Shown here: one piece after another, positions 61,400-64,000 of the stretch
Numbering within the stretch: the stretch's first letter is position 1
How the letters are laid out: each line of letters starts with the position of its first letter
Source: Hellea sp.
GTDB taxonomy: Bacteria > Pseudomonadota > Alphaproteobacteria > Caulobacterales > Maricaulaceae
NCBI GenBank assembly: GCA_028224375.1
Contig: JAOIVW010000009.1
Span: forward strand, 1-64,000
Reading direction: 5' to 3'
Length of the DNA: 64,000 nt
Program-made: the position numbers and the translations under genes
The notes under the pieces: generated by a model
Seen by the model: the letters and a program-made list of their open reading frames with translations, nothing else
Databases searched by the model: none
What the model was told of the DNA's origin: nothing

Positions 61400-61825
61400 T
61401 TAAGCGGCTGAAAACAAGCTTTGTGTCGCTGAGCGGTTGCCCAGCAATGACCTGGCAAGGCCGTAATTCTTTTTTAAGGCTTTGCGCATGGTCTCATCCC
61501 CTATCATAGAGGCAATTGTTATCGCGCCGCGGTAAGCTTCGACGGCATGCTCTAGAGCATCTGTATCATGATTGGCGCGGCCAAGCTTTAGCAGCGTGTC
61601 CCCTAAGGATTGCTGCACTTCAGCATTTTCGCGGGGCATATGATCAATGGAATAAAGCTCTTGAGCGGAGCGCAAAGCATTGACGGCCTGAATGAGAGGC
61701 TGCGTGTCACCGGTCTGCGAGGCGAGAGTCACCATGTGACCCGCCAATTCACGATTTAACTTCGCCAATTCATTATTTGTTTTTTTTAAATTACGTTCCA
61801 AATCAAGCTTCTTCATTTCTAACAC
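61400..61825 (-). CDS. Hypothetical helical/TPR-like protein
   Basis: N-terminal coiled coil, then TPR-like repeats (LIQAVNALRSAQELYS..., DALEHAVEAYRGAITIASM). Confidence 0.55.
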   Translation of the reverse strand: MLEMKKLDLERNLKKTNNELAKLNRELAGHMVTLASQTGDTQPLIQAVNALRSAQELYSIDHMPRENAEVQQSLGDTLLKLGRANHDTDALEHAVEAYRGAITIASMIGDETMRKALKKNYGLARSLLGNRSATQSLFSAA

Positions 61826-61882
61826 AGTTGCGCTCCCACACGATTACGTTCGTAATTTTGGCAGTTTACAGTTAATGTGAAG

Positions 61883-62395
61883 TTAAATTGCAGACTCTAA
61901 ACGCGCAAAAATGCGCTCTGCAGCTTGAGCGAAATCTGCCCGTGTGCGCACGCGAATAAGCGGCAAGCCCGACGCCTCAAAGATACCGTCTTTCAAGGCA
62001 TCCGCCTCCATCGCAGCTTTATTATGACTGCTCCCGTCCAGCTCTATCGCCGCAATGGGCGCGCCATATTTATCGGTTATAAGATAGTCGACATGGCGGG
62101 ATTTAACGCGGCCGCGCAAAGCCCATTTCGCCTGCCCTTTAATATTGCGCTTAACGCGTAGAATATCCTCGAGCCGGACTTTACCGTGAAGGTGATAGTC
62201 TTGCGGGAGGGCCCGGCGTAATGCGGCAAAGAACTCACGTTCGGATGTGTTGACGAATAAAGACTCAACACGTTCAAAACAGGCATAGACCCGCGCGTCA
62301 GAGGCTTGCGTTTTGGGCGGTGTGAACCCTTTGGACCGAAAGGATAAGAGGCAAAGCCCGCTTATGACCACGATGATGAAAACCATTTCTAACAT
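61883..62395 (-). CDS. DUF2726 domain protein with N-terminal TM helix
   Basis: VDYLITDKYGAPIAAIELDGSSHNKAAMEADALKDGIFEASGLPLIRVRTRADF. Confidence 0.8.
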   Translation of the reverse strand: MLEMVFIIVVISGLCLLSFRSKGFTPPKTQASDARVYACFERVESLFVNTSEREFFAALRRALPQDYHLHGKVRLEDILRVKRNIKGQAKWALRGRVKSRHVDYLITDKYGAPIAAIELDGSSHNKAAMEADALKDGIFEASGLPLIRVRTRADFAQAAERIFARLESAI

Positions 62396-62423
62396 GCCCC
62401 ATAATAGAACATATCATGAACAA

Positions 62424-63788
62424 TTACAATTGCCTTATACGCGGCGTAGCCCGAGATTTCAGCATTAATTCGGTCACGGCCCAGACTAGGGCGTCCGCTC
62501 TGTCCGGGCTATGGTTTGAAGCTTTGGTGCCCATCGCCGCAAGCTCATCTTCGAGCGGCATAAAGCGGCCGCAATGCGCCACCCGGCCTTGCTCATAAAG
62601 CAGCGCCACAGGTTCAGCGCGTATGGCCTTGCTGCGACTGGCATAGACATTGCGCACGGGCATGGACGGGTCGAGCATGTTTAAAACAGAGCTGACCAGT
62701 TCCCCGCCCTGATTAGTTTCTGCTACGATGTAATCTGCCTCCCAGCCTCTCGCGAGGGACAGCGCCGCTTTGGCCCATCCTTCGGGCGAGCGGCCTTGGA
62801 CGGTGCCGTCATGCAGGATGAAGGCTTTGGCCTTGCGCCCCTCCCCGCGCAGCCCTGCAACGATTAGCCCGCAGGCATCAGAATTTGCGCCCGAGGTCAC
62901 AGGCGGATCAATGGCGAGAATAATCCGCTCGCAATCGGGCCGCTCATCGGTGTAAGCCGCCTCCAACATGGAGCGTGTCCAAAGCGCGCCGTCAAGGTCT
63001 TCAATATATTCACCGCTGAGTTCCTGCCGCCCCAGCCGCGTGCCGCCATAGGCTTCCTCCATCGCCGAGAGAAATGTCGGCGCGAGATTATCTTCATTAT
63101 CAGCCGTGCTGCCGCGCGAGATTAAAAGCCCTTTGGCAGCTAATAATTTTTTAAGCGCAGGCACAGGCTTGGGTGTTGTTGTCAACACAAGCTGCGGATT
63201 GGTGCCAAGGCGCAGCGCTAAACGTAGATTGGAAAGCGTCTGTTCAGGATAGGTCCAAGCGCAGAACTCATCCGCCCAAGCGGCGTCAAATTGCGGCCCG
63301 CGCAAACCGTCAGGATCTTCTGCCGTAAACACATGCCCCACCGCGCCGTTTGGCCACTTTAATTGTCGGCGGCTAGGAGAAAAATGCGGTCGCTCTGATT
63401 GATAGCCAATATTCCTAAGCCCGCTCTCGCCTTCAATCATGACCTCACGCGCATCATGAAAGGTCGGGGCGACGAGTGCGATGCGGGATTTGCCATGAAC
63501 CGTCACTTGCTCGCGTATCCATTCCGCGCCTGTGCGGGTTTTCCCTGAGCCTCGTCCGCCCAATAATAACCACATCAGCCAATCATCGCTGGCCGGGATT
63601 TGATGGGGCCGCGCGTAAATCTCCCAAAGCTTCTTAACATCCGCAAGCTTAGTGCTCGGTGTCAGGCGCTTTAGATAGTCTTCCGGCGTTTGGCCCCGCC
63701 GCTCCAATTCCTCTCGGAGATAGGAGACGGATAAGCTCTCGCTTAAGACGGTCCCGGTCTTCGGGCATAAGCGGGGGGAGGTCTTCAT
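62424..63788 (-). CDS. GTA terminase large subunit (gp2 type); start uncertain
   Basis: WLMWLLLGGRGSGKTRTGAEWIREQV Walker A; AWADEFCAWTYPEQTLSNLRLALRLGTNPQLVLTTTPKP; C-terminal nuclease. Confidence 0.95.
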   Translation of the reverse strand: MKTSPRLCPKTGTVLSESLSVSYLREELERRGQTPEDYLKRLTPSTKLADVKKLWEIYARPHQIPASDDWLMWLLLGGRGSGKTRTGAEWIREQVTVHGKSRIALVAPTFHDAREVMIEGESGLRNIGYQSERPHFSPSRRQLKWPNGAVGHVFTAEDPDGLRGPQFDAAWADEFCAWTYPEQTLSNLRLALRLGTNPQLVLTTTPKPVPALKKLLAAKGLLISRGSTADNEDNLAPTFLSAMEEAYGGTRLGRQELSGEYIEDLDGALWTRSMLEAAYTDERPDCERIILAIDPPVTSGANSDACGLIVAGLRGEGRKAKAFILHDGTVQGRSPEGWAKAALSLARGWEADYIVAETNQGGELVSSVLNMLDPSMPVRNVYASRSKAIRAEPVALLYEQGRVAHCGRFMPLEDELAAMGTKASNHSPDRADALVWAVTELMLKSRATPRIRQL

Positions 63789-63999
63789 AGCGGGAGTATT
63801 TCTGTGATGTTTGGGTCTCTTCTTGGCGTTGATTATGAAGTTCCAAAGCATGTATGGCTTTTAGCTGTAGGATAAAGGCGCGCGCACATTGCTCCATATT
63901 GGACAGTTCAAGTTCGGCTTCAGTGTCAGCCAATCTGCCTGTCTCAGTCATCAGCCGCGCGGCGGCATGAGTCAGCACGTCAGGGGAAAGGAATGTCAT
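63649..63999 (-). CDS. Probable GTA small terminase-like protein (gp1 type)
   Basis: Immediately upstream of and overlapping TerL; helical, LKRELIRLL; may extend beyond the window. Confidence 0.55.
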   Translation of the reverse strand: MTFLSPDVLTHAAARLMTETGRLADTEAELELSNMEQCARAFILQLKAIHALELHNQRQEETQTSQKYSRYEDLPPLMPEDRDRLKRELIRLLSPRGIGAAGPNAGRLSKAPDTEH

Positions 64000-64000
64000 A

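Noticed and set aside
48122-64000. Interpretation as an ordinary prophage
   Set aside because: No integrase, repressor, replication or att-like sites seen; gene order and protein types follow the RcGTA structural cluster from terminase to gp15.
1-64000. CRISPR arrays, tRNA or rRNA genes
   Set aside because: No regularly spaced direct repeats and no recognisable tRNA/rRNA sequence found by eye; a tRNAscan/Infernal run would be needed to be certain.

Overview
The window is an alphaproteobacterial chromosome segment, probably Hyphomonadaceae/Maricaulales-like; the taxon is inferred from protein flavour only. Roughly the first 48 kb is mostly housekeeping: nrdJ, aspS, a PspA/YiaAB/TetR module, a CPA1 antiporter, a ZnuD-like TonB receptor, gap-ppc, an ECF sigma/ChrR pair, typA, pepN, a PleC-like kinase, two two-component systems, a DegP/Q protease and a DnaJ-domain protein. 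From 48.1 kb to the right edge, on the minus strand, lies a gene transfer agent (GTA) structural cluster of the RcGTA type (small-terminase-like ORF, TerL, then portal to gp15). It is split between TerL and portal by about 2.9 kb containing a PAS-AraC regulator divergent from the portal operon plus three minus-strand accessory genes. Other points of interest: a GIY-YIG nuclease gene framed by inverted REP-like repeats; three identical-architecture operators (TGAAC-N3-GTTCA) in front of pspA; a REP pair inside the GTA operon just upstream of the gp6 start; a truncated glutaminase pseudogene; an AT-rich two-gene orphan cassette; a divergent PEP carboxylase with a possible non-ATG start; and a ChrR-type anti-sigma factor lacking the usual N-terminal zinc ligands. 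Everything was read by eye from the sequence and ORF track. No database search was run.
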